From: Stictocephala bisonia
Taxonomy: Eukaryota; Arthropoda; Insecta; Hemiptera; Membracidae
Length of the DNA: 64,000 nucleotides
NCBI GenBank assembly: GCA_035578905.1
Contig: JAQJVL010000527.1
Coordinates: 325,001-389,000 of the forward strand
Reading direction: 5' to 3'
How positions within the stretch are numbered: the stretch's first letter is position 1; every line of letters starts with the position of its first letter. Below are positions 21,839 to 36,509 of the stretch, piece by piece. The translations under genes and the position numbers were made by a program. Below the pieces are notes generated by a model. The model was not told the DNA's origin. It saw only the letters and a program-made list of their open reading frames with translations, and ran no database searches.

Positions 21839-24585
21839 GTCTACACAGCCTGTAACAGTAAACTGGCGTAAAGCTGCCACTATATATCTATTAATACGTA
21901 ATGAATTGTGTACGAGACAGTGATTGCAAGTATACACCATAAAACAACACGTGACAAGGGTTGTCATTTCACGGTCTACACAGGCTGTGGTAGGCTGGCG
22001 TAAAGCTGCCACTATATATCTATTAATACGTAATGAATTGTGTACGAGACAGTGATTGCAAGTATACACCATAAAACAACACGTGACAAGGGTTGTCATT
22101 TCACGGTCTACACAGGCTGTGGTAGGCTGGCGTAAAGCTGCCACTATATATCTAGTAATACGTAATGAATTGTGTACAAGACAGTGATTGCAAGTATACA
22201 CCATAAAACAACACGTGACAAGGGTTGTCATTTCACGGTCTACACAGGCTGTGGTAGGCTGGCGTAAAGCTGCCACTATATATCTAGTAATACGTAATGA
22301 ATTGTGTACAAGACAGTGATTGCAAGTATACACCATAAAACAACACGTGACAAGGGTTGTCATTTCACGGTCTACACAGGCTGTGGTAGGCTGGCGTAAA
22401 GCTGCCACTATATATCTAGTAATACGTTATGAATTGTGTACGAGACAGTGATTGCAAGTATACACCATAAAACAACACGTGACAAGGGTTGTCATTTCAT
22501 GGTCTACACAGGCTGTGGTAGGCTGGCGTAAAGCTGCCACTATATATCTAGTAATACGTAATGAATTGTGTACGAGACAGTGATTGCAAGTATACACCAT
22601 AAAACAACACGTGACAAGGGTTGTCATTTCATGGTCTACACAGGCTGTGGTAGGCTGGCGTAAAGCTGACACTATAGAAGTAGTATTGAGTCAGGAGATG
22701 TATACGAGACAGTGATTGCAAGTGTACACCGTGAAGTTACAACACGTGACAAGGGTTGTCATTTCATGGTCTACACAGGCTGTGGTAGGCTGGCGTAAAG
22801 CTGCCACTATATATCTATTAATACGTAATGAATTGTGTACGAGACAGTGATTGCAAGTATACACCATAAAACAACACGTGACAAGGGTTGTCATTTCACG
22901 GTCTACACAGGCTGTGGTAGGCTGGCGTAAAGCTGCCACTATATATCTAGTAATACGTAATGAATTGTGTACGAGACAGTGATTGCAAGTATACACCATA
23001 AAACAACACGTGACAAGGGTTGTCATTTCACGGTCTACACAGGCTGTGGTAGGCTGGCGTAAAGCTGCCACTATATATCTAGTAATACGTAATGAATTGT
23101 GTACGAGACAGTGATTGCAAGTATACACCATAAAACAACACGTGACAAGGGTTGTCATTTCACGGTCTACACAGGCTGTGGTAGGCTGGCGTAAAGCTGC
23201 CACTATATATCTAGTAATACGTAATGAATTGTGTACGAGACAGTGATTGCAAGTATACACCATAAAACAACACGTGACAAGGGTTGTCATTTCACGGTCT
23301 ACACAGGCTGTGGTAGGCTGGCGTAAAGCTGCCACTATATATCTAGTAATACGTAATGAATTGTGTACGAGACAGTGATTGCAAGTATACACCATAAAAC
23401 AACACGTGACAAGGGTTGTCATTTCACGGTCTACACAGGCTGTGGTAGGCTGGCGTAAAGCAGCCACTATATATCTAGTAATACGTAATGAATTGTGTAC
23501 GAGACAGTGATTGCAAGTATACACCATAAAACAACACGTGACAAGGGTTGTCATTTCACGGTCTACACAGGCTGTGGTAGGCTGGCGTAAAGCTGCCACT
23601 ATATATCTAGTAATACGTAATGAATTGTGTACGAGACAGTGATTGCAAGTATACACCATAAAACAACACGTGACAAGGGTTGTCATTTCACGGTCTACAC
23701 AGGCTGTGGTAGGCTGGCGTAAAGCTGCCACTATATATCTAGTAATACGTAATGAATTGTGTACGAGACAGTGATTGCAAGTATACACCATAAAACAACA
23801 CGTGACAAGGGTTGTCATTTCACGGTCTACACAGGCTGTGGTAGGCTGGCGTAAAGCTGCCACTATATATCTATTAATACGTAATGAATTGTGTACAAGA
23901 CAGTGATTGCAAGTATACACCATAAAACAACACGTGACAAGGGTTGTCATTTCACGGTCTACACAGGCTGTGGTAGGCTGGCGTAAAGCTGCCACTATAT
24001 ATCTAGTAATACGTAATGAATTGTGTACAAGACAGTGATTGCAAGTATACACCATAAAACAACACGTGACAAGGGTTGTCATTTCACGGTCTACACAGGC
24101 TGTGGTAGGCTGGCGTAAAGCTGCCACTATATATCTAGTAATACGTAATGAATTGTGTACAAGACAGTGATTGCAAGTATACACCATAAAACAACACGTG
24201 ACAAGGGTTGTCATTTCACGGTCTACACAGGCTGTGGTAGGCTGGCGTAAAGCTGCCACTATATATCTAGTAATACGTTATGAATTGTGTACGAGACAGT
24301 GATTGCAAGTATACACCATAAAACAACACGTGACAAGGGTTGTCATTTCATGGTCTACACAGGCTGTGGTAGGCTGGCGTAAAGCTGCCACTATATATCT
24401 AGTAATACGTAATGAATTGTGTACGAGACAGTGATTGCAAGTATACACCATAAAACAACACGTGACAAGGGTTGTCATTTCACGGTCTACACAGGCTGTG
24501 GTAGGCTGGCGTAAAGCTGCCACTATATATCTAGTAATACGTAATGAATTGTGTACATGACAGTGATTGCAAGTATTCACCATAA
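21839..24585. repeat. Satellite subfamily B block (132-bp monomers)
   Basis: These monomers carry CTGCCACTATATATCTA, TAATACGTAATGAATTGTGT and CACCATAAAACAACACGTG. Landmarks are spaced exactly 132 bp from 21,974 through 22,634 and from 22,769 to 24,485. Variation is limited to a few recurrent sites (for example CACGGTC/CATGGTC and TATTAATA/TAGTAATA), showing strong homogenisation. Confidence 0.95.
22634..22768. repeat. Chimeric A/B satellite monomer
   Basis: A 135-bp monomer inside the B block begins with the B-type ACACAGGCTGTGGTAGG, carries the A-type core CTGACACTATAGAAGTAGTA through GTGAAGTTACAACACG, and returns to B-type sequence. It is direct evidence of exchange between subfamilies. 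Confidence 0.92.
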
Positions 24586-25463
24586 TATTGATGTGATGTG
24601 ATGTGACATGGTTAGTAAAACCATTAGGACACTCCACAATAATTACGACGCTTAATGATCTCTTGTAAAGACATATATCCAAGATATTCTTTCGTCACCA
24701 ACAACGTTTGCGGTGAGCACATAACGGTGCTCACATCCATAACTAAACGTTTGAACTTCGTAAATAGGATTTAGGATTTTATGATAACTTCCCCTCCCTC
24801 GCATCTACAATTGAAGAAACAATTGTACAACTTTTGCAGCGTAGACGTTAATTTATTTTACTTTGTTCCGAAATCTCAGAGATATTAAAACTTGAGAGGT
24901 TAACTAATACCTTTTATTAAATATGTTTTCAACGTTTTAATTATGTAATTATATTGCTGACACTGCAATTTATATATATTTATGATATGACACTTTGTAA
25001 TTTTACTCAATTTGTGTATTAGTAAGTGTAAAATCATTATTTATATATTAAACATGTTATAAAATGTCCTGCAGCGTTGATTAACAGAATGTTTATCCAT
25101 TTTAACTTTCATCGTGGATACAAAATATTTTTCTGTAAAAATCTATATTGAAAAGACTACATACTCTTCTACTGGTACAAACTTATCGATATTCCAATGC
25201 ATCAACTATACTGAAATGTAAAGCCATGCCTTCATGAAATTCTAAGTGGTTTACAACTACAGTGCACCTATCGTGGTTTCATCATTGCATGTAACTTGGC
25301 CTCTGCATTCCTTCATGAATAATCCAGCATTTCTGTCTATGTGACATGTTAATTCATATTTGTCAAAACTACCTTCATTAAAGCTCTAATAACAATATAA
25401 TTCTATGTTTATTGATATTCGAAGGCACAGAGGAATTAGCAAATAAAATAATTATTAATATGT
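24586..25463. other. AT-rich DNA, no gene seen
   Basis: Sequence between the satellite and SINE-A copy 2; no feature recognised. Confidence 0.5.
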
Positions 25464-25912
25464 CGGCACTGGTGGCACAGTGCTGTAACCCAGCTACTTG
25501 GGGACAGTGTTTGGGAGATTGTAGACGATATATTGGATGCTCGGTCCTCTTAATACCGACATGGCGTCCGCTTGATGGTTGCTATCGGCGTGGACACTAC
25601 TAGAGAAGTCTGGGGTGTCCATGTTGGGTGGTAATCAATGTGCGAATGTTGTGTGAGAGAGATAACTGAGTATCAGGCTTGTCAAATAGCTGAAAATCAG
25701 ACCAGCACTATGTGATTCGGATTCCACGTAAAGCCTTAGGTCTCTTAGTTGCCCTGGCTGTTGGGCTATTAATAAATTGCCCTTTCTGAGGAACAGTTGA
25801 ACTCAGTTCGTAACCAGACTACACTCATCTACACTCATCCTACACTCATATAACCATTCATATTCGCCTTAAAATACCAACAGCATTGATTCGGCGTCTC
25901 ATATGTAAGAAT
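25464..25912 (+). mobile_element. SINE-A copy 2, longest copy (about 450 bp)
   Basis: The head is GGCACTGGTGGCACAGTGCT followed by AACCCAGCTACTTGGGG. The body carries GCTATCGGCGTGGACACTAC and GTCTGGGGTGTCCATG, then a B-box-like ATTCGGATTCCACG, then CCCTTTCTGAGGAACAG and a tail of CTACACTCAT repeats ending ATTCGGCGTCTCATATG. This copy gives the reference order of blocks for the other five. The short open frame across its 5' part is not a gene. Confidence 0.88.
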
Positions 25913-26626
25913 GTAAGTAAAGTGTTTACATATTTATATTTTCTATTTAATTCTCAAATTCGAGACCAGGTCCATTACTTTACGGACCTATAAATGTGTG
26001 GAAGATGCTTTACACGGACGTTTAGGTTTTAAAGTATAATCTAAACCATTGTAAATTGTTAAACATTTACAAACTCAAATATATGTGATCCTAACACTCT
26101 AATATACCACACTATACTGAAAGCAACAATATTCTTCTTCATCAATAAAACAGTGGAACATTACCACATTGTAAATATATAACCTTCATTGGGTTACGTT
26201 GACATAAATTGCATCTTGAAACGATTTATACTGATAAATAAATTGGAATGTACCGTAGTGGCCACTATAGTGATTACAGTGAATAACGTTGCATAGGTGT
26301 TACATGATAAATATATCTATAAACCAATGCTTACACAATTGGTCTTGTTGCAGTTACTATTATGTGATTTTTAGAGTTTACAAAAAATGCCTTTACCTAT
26401 TTTAGATCCAAATTGTTCATCTAAACGCATATGGATATTTTAATACATTTATAATATTTTAATCCAACTTTATACATTTGTTTTGTATTTGTTGCTTAGA
26501 AGTATAAATTTAAATAATAATTGTTCCATATATGTTTTCAATAGATTTTCTGTAAATAAATAATTTACTGTATTGCGCGTCAAATGCAAATAATTTGATC
26601 ATTTTTTAAAGACAATTTCAACAAAT
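25913..26626. other. AT-rich DNA, no gene seen
   Basis: No feature recognised. Confidence 0.5.
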
Positions 26627-26930
26627 TTATATAAAATAAATTACTTCTGTCAAATTGTTGTGATATGTATAACGATCGTTTCAGCATAATTATCAATGCT
26701 ACAAAGGTTTCAATGAACTTTTTAACACAAAAATAGTATACATTGACATTTTTAAAATATATTTTTAAATCTTTTTATATATTTTTAAAATGTCAATTTA
26801 TATTATTTCTGATTTGTAATGTTCATTGAAACCTATGTGGCATTGTATCTGAAGATGGCATAATTATGCTAAAACGATCCATATACATATCACAACATAT
26901 TTCAACTGTTGAACTGTAATTTATTTTAAA
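26627..26930. mobile_element. Foldback/hairpin MITE of about 300 bp
   Basis: Two arms of roughly 130 bp are inverted copies: GTTGTGATATGTATA, CGTTT(C/T)AGCATAATTAT, AGGTTTCAATGAAC and TGACATTTT(T)AAAA on the left return as reverse complements on the right, around a short AT centre near 26,765. The left arm lacks a few bases found in the right arm (GCCATCTTCAG). No coding capacity. Confidence 0.85.
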
Positions 26931-28071
26931 TAATCTTAAAGCAGTTCAGGGGCTAAATAAACATTTTTTTTTAACTAATTTAGCCTAAGCAGATATGAGT
27001 GAGCGCTTAATTGTGAGGTGATGAATATCAAATGAATAATAACATTAAATTATGATTACAATTAAATCATGAGATAAGTTTTACTATATACCTTTCTCTT
27101 CAGGTGTTTGTTTGTTGAATAAAAACACTAAATATTTATTTATAATTCTTACAATAACAAGAATTTTTTCCTTAATTCTTCGAATCTTCCTTTAAAGTTT
27201 AGAATTAGTTGTTCAAAATATGTATCCTGTCAAACATCTAAAAACAAACACAATATACAATATGTATATATAAAAAAAAAAAAACTTAACCTCATTATTA
27301 CATCAACTAGTTTACTAATTAGCTAAAGGCAGATATTTTAATTTGAGATGGAATGAAAGTAAACAGTTCCTAGCGATGTAGCAGTTGGCCGAACTTCACC
27401 TCAAACCCTGCAGTCCTTGTAATGAAATTAAATCTTGCTTCTTTGGTCTGTAACTAATAAGATGAGATGGATGCTTTTGCGTTTAGTAAGAAATGAGGTT
27501 ACAAGACCCGCTAGAATTTTATCTGATGGTTCATAGTTAATTTGTTAATATGATAGTTAAAATACAATTGCAACAATAAAATCAGTGTTTGCTAATTGAA
27601 ATTGAGTTTATATTGGATTTATTAAACAGTACTTAATAATTTAATCTGTAAATGTTGTCAGAAAGTAAGGCTTCATAGAACCAGGTTCCAACCTAGGTTC
27701 CAGCAATGGCCTGCCATGACGTCCAATACTGCAATCATTGAATAAACCAATGGTGAATCAAGTTGTAAATCATAAAGAAATATTAACACAGATCTATATA
27801 TATAAGACAAAGCCCTCACTCATGACTAAATTTTCAACTTTTCATGTAGGATAAGAGCTGAAATGTTTTAAACTGTTTATTTAGATCTTAAAAAGAAATA
27901 CTAAAGTATTTTCATCTTAACAAAGTGCTCGTAAGGGATAGAAGCCACCCCTAAAACATTTTATGTGAGAATTTAGTAAATTAATAATAGCTTTTTTTGT
28001 AAATAAATAAACATGTTTATGTTGTATGTTTGTCTATTGATGCATTTTTAATATTATGCTATGAGTTGAAA
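26931..28071. other. AT-rich DNA, no gene seen
   Basis: A TATATATATAAG start at about 27,799 followed by a CCCTCACTCATGACTAA block could be the beginning of an unrecognised repeat that runs into family D copy 2; this is uncertain. Confidence 0.4.
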
Positions 28072-28334
28072 CTTCAGCTGTTAAACAAAAATTAACGAAA
28101 AGAACACGTTTAAAATAAGCTAAGTAATATCATTGGTTGTTTACACTAATAAATAGGTAGCAACGCAAGTAATATGAGTGAGGTACTGTAAATATATTGA
28201 ATATTGTGATTTTACATTATACAGTTAATTTACTATTATTTGTAATCAAAAGTTACATGTAAAGGCCGAGATGTGTCCAACACAGCGAGCATCGGGGTTG
28301 GCACGATAAACGTGCAGGGTTGTCCCCTATTGTA

Positions 28335-28335
<1 letters not shown>
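28072..28335 (+). repeat. Interspersed repeat family D, copy 2
   Basis: Collinear with 4,235-4,555, with deletions. Its 3' end, GGGTTGTCCCCTATTGTAGT, runs directly into the GT microsatellite, suggesting that the microsatellite grew from the element's end. Confidence 0.7.
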
Positions 28336-30983
<2,648 letters not shown>

Positions 30984-31245
30984 TTGGGTGTCCATGTTGG
31001 ATGGTAGTCAATGTTCAGATGTTGTGTACAACTGTGACAACTGAGTTAGCTGAAAATCAGACCAACACTACGTGGTTCGGATTACACGTATAGCTGTAGG
31101 TCCCTTAGCTATTGAGCTATCAATAAATAGCTCTTTCTGAGGAACTGTCGACCTTAGTTAGTAACAATGATCACACTCGTTCATCTACACTCATCACATT
31201 CATTCGCTCCTCACATTCGATCGTATCTTGACTATCGGAGTTTTA
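30984..31245 (+). mobile_element. SINE-A copy 3 (5'-truncated)
   Basis: It begins inside the body (GGGTGTCCATGTTGGATGG), has the B-box-like GTGGTTCGGATTACACG, CTCTTTCTGAGGAACTGTCG and the CTACACTCATC tail. The tRNA A-box head is missing. Confidence 0.82.
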
Positions 31246-31649
31246 ATAATGTTGAACAGTCAGCCACATTAGTGAAGTGTATTTATTATTTTAAGAAATA
31301 TTCAATTATTAGTTATTTGACGGTTGAAGCAAGTATTTTCAGACTGTAATTAAACAATAAACAAGTTAACCTAGCTAATTATGTGTAAATTACGTATCAG
31401 GATGTCAACACTACGTCTTTAAGAAGTATATTACTTCAAAACTTTGTTAGCAGGAAAATATAGTGTTTAACTGATATATTTAGCTTATTAGCATAACAAT
31501 ATTAGTACTAATGAAGTGAGAAAAATTGACGAGCAAGTAACAATACTGGATTACACCACCTTGGGTTTTATTCAATAATAATAAATAATTTTCAATGGCG
31601 TTTGCTTCTTATTCAACCACCGGGATACAACTAAAACAAAATTTAATAG
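31246..31649. other. AT-rich DNA, no gene seen
   Basis: No feature recognised. Confidence 0.5.
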
Positions 31650-31885
31650 TATAAAACGTTTGGTTTTATCAAAGTGTTATCTAAAGAAGAAAGGATTTAA
31701 CCTAAAACATAGTTAGCCACATACGACAGTCCTAATTAGCTGCAGGCAACAACTTGATTACTCTCTCCAACAACAACTCCATTAACCTGACTCACTATTT
31801 AACACAACCCTTGAATAGTTAACCTGTTCCATACTTTGGTATTTGTTAACTTTTCTTCCCTTCTATTATACGGTAAAGGCAAATA
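31650..31885 (+). repeat. Interspersed repeat family E, copy 1
   Basis: Shares AAAGAAGAAA(G)GATTTAACC, ACATAGTTAGCCACAT, CAGTCCTAATTA, CTGCAGGCAA and CCATTAACCTGACTCACTAT with the tandem pair at 39.8-40.2 kb. Class unknown; no coding frame. Confidence 0.82.
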
Positions 31886-32067
31886 AAACTAGTAATATCT
31901 GGTATTTTAACCTAATTCATTGTTACTAATGAATGAATGAATTTAATAGTAGGAGCTGTAATAGGTAAATGTAAAATTTAATTGTTTTAAGAAAATTAAT
32001 AATGGCAGAAACAACAAATATTTCGTTGACTTTTCGATTCATTATTTATTATTATTATTAATTTGTA

Positions 32068-32395
32068 ACATGCCGATCGTAGAGATATGGGTGAATATGA
32101 AGGACGAATGAGTGTAGATAAACGAATGTAGTTATTGTTACTAACTAAGGTCTACTGTTAACCCAGAAAGAACAATTTATTGATATCCTAATAGCTATGG
32201 CAACTAAAGGTCCTAAAATTTAGATTCTAGCTTTATACATGAAATCCATACCACGTAGTGGAGGGCTGATTTTTAGCCTTAACCTTGACTACCATCTGAC
32301 ATGGACACCCCATACTTCTCTAGTAGTGTCCAAGCCGATAGCAACCATTGAGCAGACATATTGATAGTATTAAGAGGACTAATCATTGACTCTAC
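32068..32395 (-). mobile_element. SINE-A copy 4
   Basis: On the minus strand it reads from the GGTTGCTATCGGCTTGGACA region through GTCCATG to the tail ending CGATCGGCATG. The 5' tRNA head is missing and the B-box region is degenerate (CGTGGTATGGATTTCATG). Confidence 0.8.
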
Positions 32396-33230
32396 TTAAA
32401 AAAACTACTCAATAAAAAATCACATAAGTAAGTTCAGTGGATGGTTTTTTTTTCTGATAAATGTATTGAAGGTAACGATTTTTATTTTCTATTCAATTTG
32501 GCTCATTTATAATGAGTTTACTTTTATACAAAAATCAATCATGTGAAACTTTTGGAAGCAAACTTTATATACACGTTTAACTCATTTCTCCTTTAAACTT
32601 ACTAATAGCTCTTCCAAGTATGGACTCACATTTTATTTTAATTATTATAATAGTTTTATAAACTTGGCTTGTAAATTCTTTTTTGGCAATACTATTTCTA
32701 AATATTAAAATGAATAATAATTGTTTCAACATAAAATCTATACTTTAAATATTTAGTTCCTCATCTCATGACCCTCATCTCTCTTCCCTACTCAACCAAG
32801 TTAAGACGCAAACCAGGACTTGTTTACGAACCAACTCACAAAACTACTTCAATCCTTTCATTAATCAAATACTTCATTAATGAATTAAACAAGTTACTGG
32901 TGTTGCCCTTACACCTATAATTACCATGATATCAGATTGTTGTCCCCCAATATGTATTGTTATGAAAAGTACCAATATATAGATTTTGCTAAGCTAGTGC
33001 AATCTTCTGTGTGCTCCATCAAGTTCTAAATTATCTATAGTGGGTTTTAATTTTTATCAATTAGCTAACCATTTCAAATAATAAAATGTAGAATCTTAGT
33101 CACTAAGAAATATATCTATATGGTGTGTTATTGGTTTTCTTTATTTTAAAAAAAAAAGGAATTATAGGATATTTGTTAACATATCGTAACAATAGGAATG
33201 TAGTATGAGTAGAAGAGAGAACTGGTGTGG
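32396..33230. other. AT-rich DNA, no gene seen
   Basis: No feature recognised. Confidence 0.5.
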
Positions 33231-33311
33231 AAAAACGGCTAACAATGGACACTCCAATAAAACCTCTCTTGTATTGAGCACAAACAATCATGCTGAATGC
33301 AACTGAACCTC

Positions 33312-33440
33312 CGGCCTTTTCTAGTGAGTTGGAGGCAGACGCATATACGCCTTCAGCAGTGGTGTTCTTGATCAGTAATGTTGTATCATCAGCATACATT
33401 ACACAGGTAGTGTCGTGATCTTGGATGTATTTAAGAAGTG
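33312..33440 (-). pseudogene. Non-LTR reverse transcriptase fragment with YADD motif
   Basis: The minus strand encodes LLKYIQDHDTTCVMYADDTT followed by LLIKNTTAEGVYASASNSLE, with the YADD box at 33,385-33,396. This is the metal-binding catalytic motif of the reverse transcriptase palm, in the context usual for jockey-group LINEs (D-T-x-C-x-x-YADDTTLL). The homologous stretch is only about 43 residues. The frame then continues into sequence I cannot match. The next conserved RT block appears a short way off on the opposite strand. Confidence 0.75.
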
Positions 33441-33518
33441 AACTTGGAACTGTAAGCAATTAGGAATTGTATGCCGACTGTCATAGAACACATACGAAAG
33501 TAGTGTGTTAATAATAGA

Positions 33519-33570
33519 ATGATTATTAATACAACTAAGACTAAATTGATCAAGTTTGATCTTAGTTCTG
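33519..33570 (+). pseudogene. Downstream reverse-transcriptase block on the opposite strand
   Basis: The plus strand encodes IINTTKTKLIKFDLSSE, which fits the N-x-x-KT block that follows YADD by a few dozen residues in LINE reverse transcriptases. Because the YADD fragment next to it is on the minus strand, the two pieces of one RT are in opposite orientation. After about 17 residues the frame passes into minisatellite DNA. Confidence 0.5.
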
Positions 33571-33601
33571 AGGCTGCTTGTAGACCTCAGGTAGGAGGTC
33601 A

Positions 33602-34100
33602 TCAGTCATACCCAGCCACCCATACACGTACTATTATATTGACCCGCCCACCCACCCATATACGTACAGTGGTGATGAACCGCCCACCCACACATACACG
33701 TATAGTGGTGATGACCCACCTGCCTACCCATACACGTACAGTGATATTGACCCACCCGCCCACCAATACACGTACAGTGATATTGACCCACCCACCCACC
33801 TATACAAGTACAGTGATATTGACCCACCCGCCCACACATACGCGTACAGTGTTATTGACCTGCCCACCTACCCATACATATACAGTGGTATTGATCCACC
33901 GACCCTCCCATACACGTACAGTGGTATTGACCCACCAATACACGTACAGTGATATTGACCCACCCGCCCACCCATACACGTACAGTGGTATTGACCCACC
34001 CGCCCACCCATACACGTACAGTGGTATTGACCCACCCGCCCACCCATACACGTACAGTGATATTGACCCACCCGCCCACCCATACACGTACAGTGATATT
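33602..34100 (+). repeat. 36-bp GC-rich minisatellite, forward block
   Basis: About 14 imperfect copies of a 36-bp unit containing CCCACCCATACACGTACAGT and ATTGACCCACCCGC; some units are shortened. Since 36 is divisible by three, several frames on both strands stay open; none is considered coding. Confidence 0.95.
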
Positions 34101-34107
34101 GAACATT

Positions 34108-34200
34108 ATGCATGTATGGGTGGGCTGGTGGGTCAATGCCACTATGCGTGTATGGGTGGGTGGGTGGGTCAATGCCACTGTATGGGTGGGTGGGTGGGTC
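34108..34200 (-). repeat. Same minisatellite, inverted block
   Basis: Two to three units in reverse complement (GTATGGGTGGGTGGGTGGGT followed by CAATGCCACT). They face the forward block across about 8 bp, so the locus can fold into a hairpin. Confidence 0.92.
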
Positions 34201-34205
34201 AGTAC

Positions 34206-36509
34206 TCCGAAAATGTAGTAGTCCGAAAATGAGGCGGAAATCAGTTGAAATTTGTTTGTACATTTCCACTATCTCTAACACTTTCAAATTAAATTAGGCT
34301 AACTAAAACTGATAAAAATAAATGTTTGTGACCTATATAGATATCTAGATGGTAGATTATTACAATGAAGACTATATGGGAGAGCCAAACTTTCGATCAA
34401 AATATTTTAATTTTATTAGCTATTCATCGCTTGATCTTTAAAAAAAAAAAAATGATGTATCGTTTAAATAAATAGTCCCCATAATGTTTGTATGTTTGAA
34501 TATTTTTATTTAAGTTTAAGGTTAATTAGATATTTAATTTCGAAATAATTTGAAAGTCACAATTTTCAAATATATAACCTCACGCATACAAACTTATAAG
34601 AAATATGTTTTTTCTATTGTTAACTTTCATAACGAATGTCAGTATTAGATCCCAAACACTAGATTTTTCATATATAGATAGAAAACGTATTGATTTAGGA
34701 CAAATATTATCTTGATTTGTTTTCTTGTTTTGACCTGAGAAACATTCTCTAAAATGTGGGACAGTTTAAGCTGGACACTCTTCATATTGTAAGGTTTATA
34801 CTTGTACTGTAGAACCCTCGTAAGTGTAGCTCGCAGCACGATAGATATGTATGACCTACAAGGTCAAAGATGGTAGCCAAATGTGTTGACCAAACCAACA
34901 AGTATAACTGGCAAGACAGAAGGAAACATAGCTCATAAATTTAGTGAACCCAAATATCTTTATTAAACGCTGTATTGAATAGCCATAGTAAATGTATTTA
35001 CAGAAAAAGTGTAAAATATCGATTATTAGACAATTGTTAATGTATAAATTTAAATTTGATTTGTGGGGTTTATTTATCAATTAAAACTAAATTTTCTTTG
35101 TGTATCTTATGACATATACTTTTATACTTCACAAATAGTTTGTCTGGCGTGCTTTTTATGTCTTTTACATCTTGTTGTATGACTAAATTCTATTTTATTA
35201 GTTGGTTTGTATTGATTTTTTTATTTAAAAATACAAATACAGTTTTTGAAATGCTAAAATCATGAACATTGCTTCTAGATTGTTGAGCAATCAGGAGTTA
35301 TATAAGGTTATACTTAATGATCAAGAACAACTTTCTATGAGTATTTCAGTCATGTTTACAATTCTATGTACATGACATTGTTGTACCAACATGTGACTGA
35401 TGTAGTGCTGAGAGGAATCATTGATTAACCAGTCGTCAGTGGTTGAGCTCTGGTCATTCACTGTACCATATACTTTGTTTTTGTTGTTCACCATGTAATA
35501 TTTTTACAAATTCACAAGCTGGAAGCTGGAATATAACGTATTGCCAGTATTTGATTGATAAATATCACAATTGTTTTTTGCTGTGGTTTTTATGTTCTGA
35601 AATAAAAATGTTGTTTTGCTGTAAAATCTTGCCACAAACGTATGGAATTACAAATTCTCATTTGAATTTTTTCAAAAACAGTGGAAGTGTTTTTTATCTC
35701 TGAGTAAAATAGCCTAAGGTTTTAACAAAATATACAATAAGATTGTTAAAAAATACGTAATAATATTTCTAAATATACCCTTAATTTACCCCTTTTTAAT
35801 AATGGACCATAGGTGAATAGCAGTTTTCCATTTGTTACAAACTATATTCGCATTGTGTCCACCATAACATAAAATGTTGTATATATTTACCATTCTTTCG
35901 TAAGGTTAAGTTCTTAAAAATCAAAATGTTTACCAATAAGTTAAATTAAATAATTGTATTTACCACGTCGTTATATTTTAGCTGGTTATAAAATATTTAA
36001 TATTTTGCAATCTAATACAAAATTATTTAAGTACACCCATGTAGTATGAAAATAACTTGTAGAAAAACTGAAAAATCAATAGGAACTTTGAAATATTAAA
36101 AGTACATATAGGTCTACATATTATAAACAAGATTAAGTTTTTTGTACTGTCTTTAACTAAACCCTTTGGATAGATTTCGGTGTGATAGTTTTAAATTAAC
36201 ATATTTCCACTATAGATTTATTCTATATATCCTCATTAAAACATTTTACTTTCAAGAAAAAGTAAAAGTCGGTTATCCGATTTTGTAACATTGTTATGGT
36301 AGCGCATTTGACTTCTATGTACGCCTTTTACGATAAATGCTTCGCGTTTCTTAGTTTAATGTAGCCTGAGATTGAAATAAATACTAAATAAAAGTCATTA
36401 ATCATATCTTAAACTGTAACAGCAGTCTGGAGCAACTAGTTTAACTTTAAAGTAAAATCTTGTATTTTGACAATTGTTTGCATTTTCAACCTTTCTTTCA
36501 TTCTTTCTT
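34206..36509. other. AT-rich DNA, no gene seen
   Basis: Short chance frames only; no repeat match. Confidence 0.5.

Larger units (their letters stand above)
20316..24585. repeat. Satellite array, 32 monomers in two subfamilies
   Basis: The tandem array has the landmark GTCTACACAG (with variants) at 20,341 and then every 132-137 bases, 32 times, to 24,485. All monomers share GGCTGGCGTAAAGCTG-type, GACAGTGATTGCAAGT and CACGTGACA blocks. The first part is subfamily A (about 134-135 bp) and the rest subfamily B (132 bp). Because 132 is divisible by three and the minus strand lacks stops, long open frames (up to 522 codons, 44-residue periodicity) arise; these are treated as a by-product of the period. 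The right edge decays at a TGATGTGATGTGATGTGAC stretch. Confidence 0.97.

Noticed and set aside
20316..24585. CRISPR-like array
   Set aside because: Monomers are contiguous 132-135 bp tandem units without short direct repeats separated by unique spacers, and the genome is eukaryotic.
21809..24682. Long minus-strand open frames (up to 522 codons) with 44-residue cysteine-containing repeats
   Set aside because: They come from a 132-bp satellite period divisible by three with no in-phase stop. A-type monomers of 134-135 bp break the frame, and several differences between monomers change amino acids. No signal peptide, splice or start context supports expression.
25412..25603. 63-codon frame with cysteines
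   Set aside because: It lies across the 5' part of SINE-A copy 2 and is not conserved in the other copies.
33599..34297. Overlapping frames on both strands with HPPTHTRT and YGWAGGS repeats
   Set aside because: All are translations of the 36-bp minisatellite, whose period is divisible by three; no frame is favoured.
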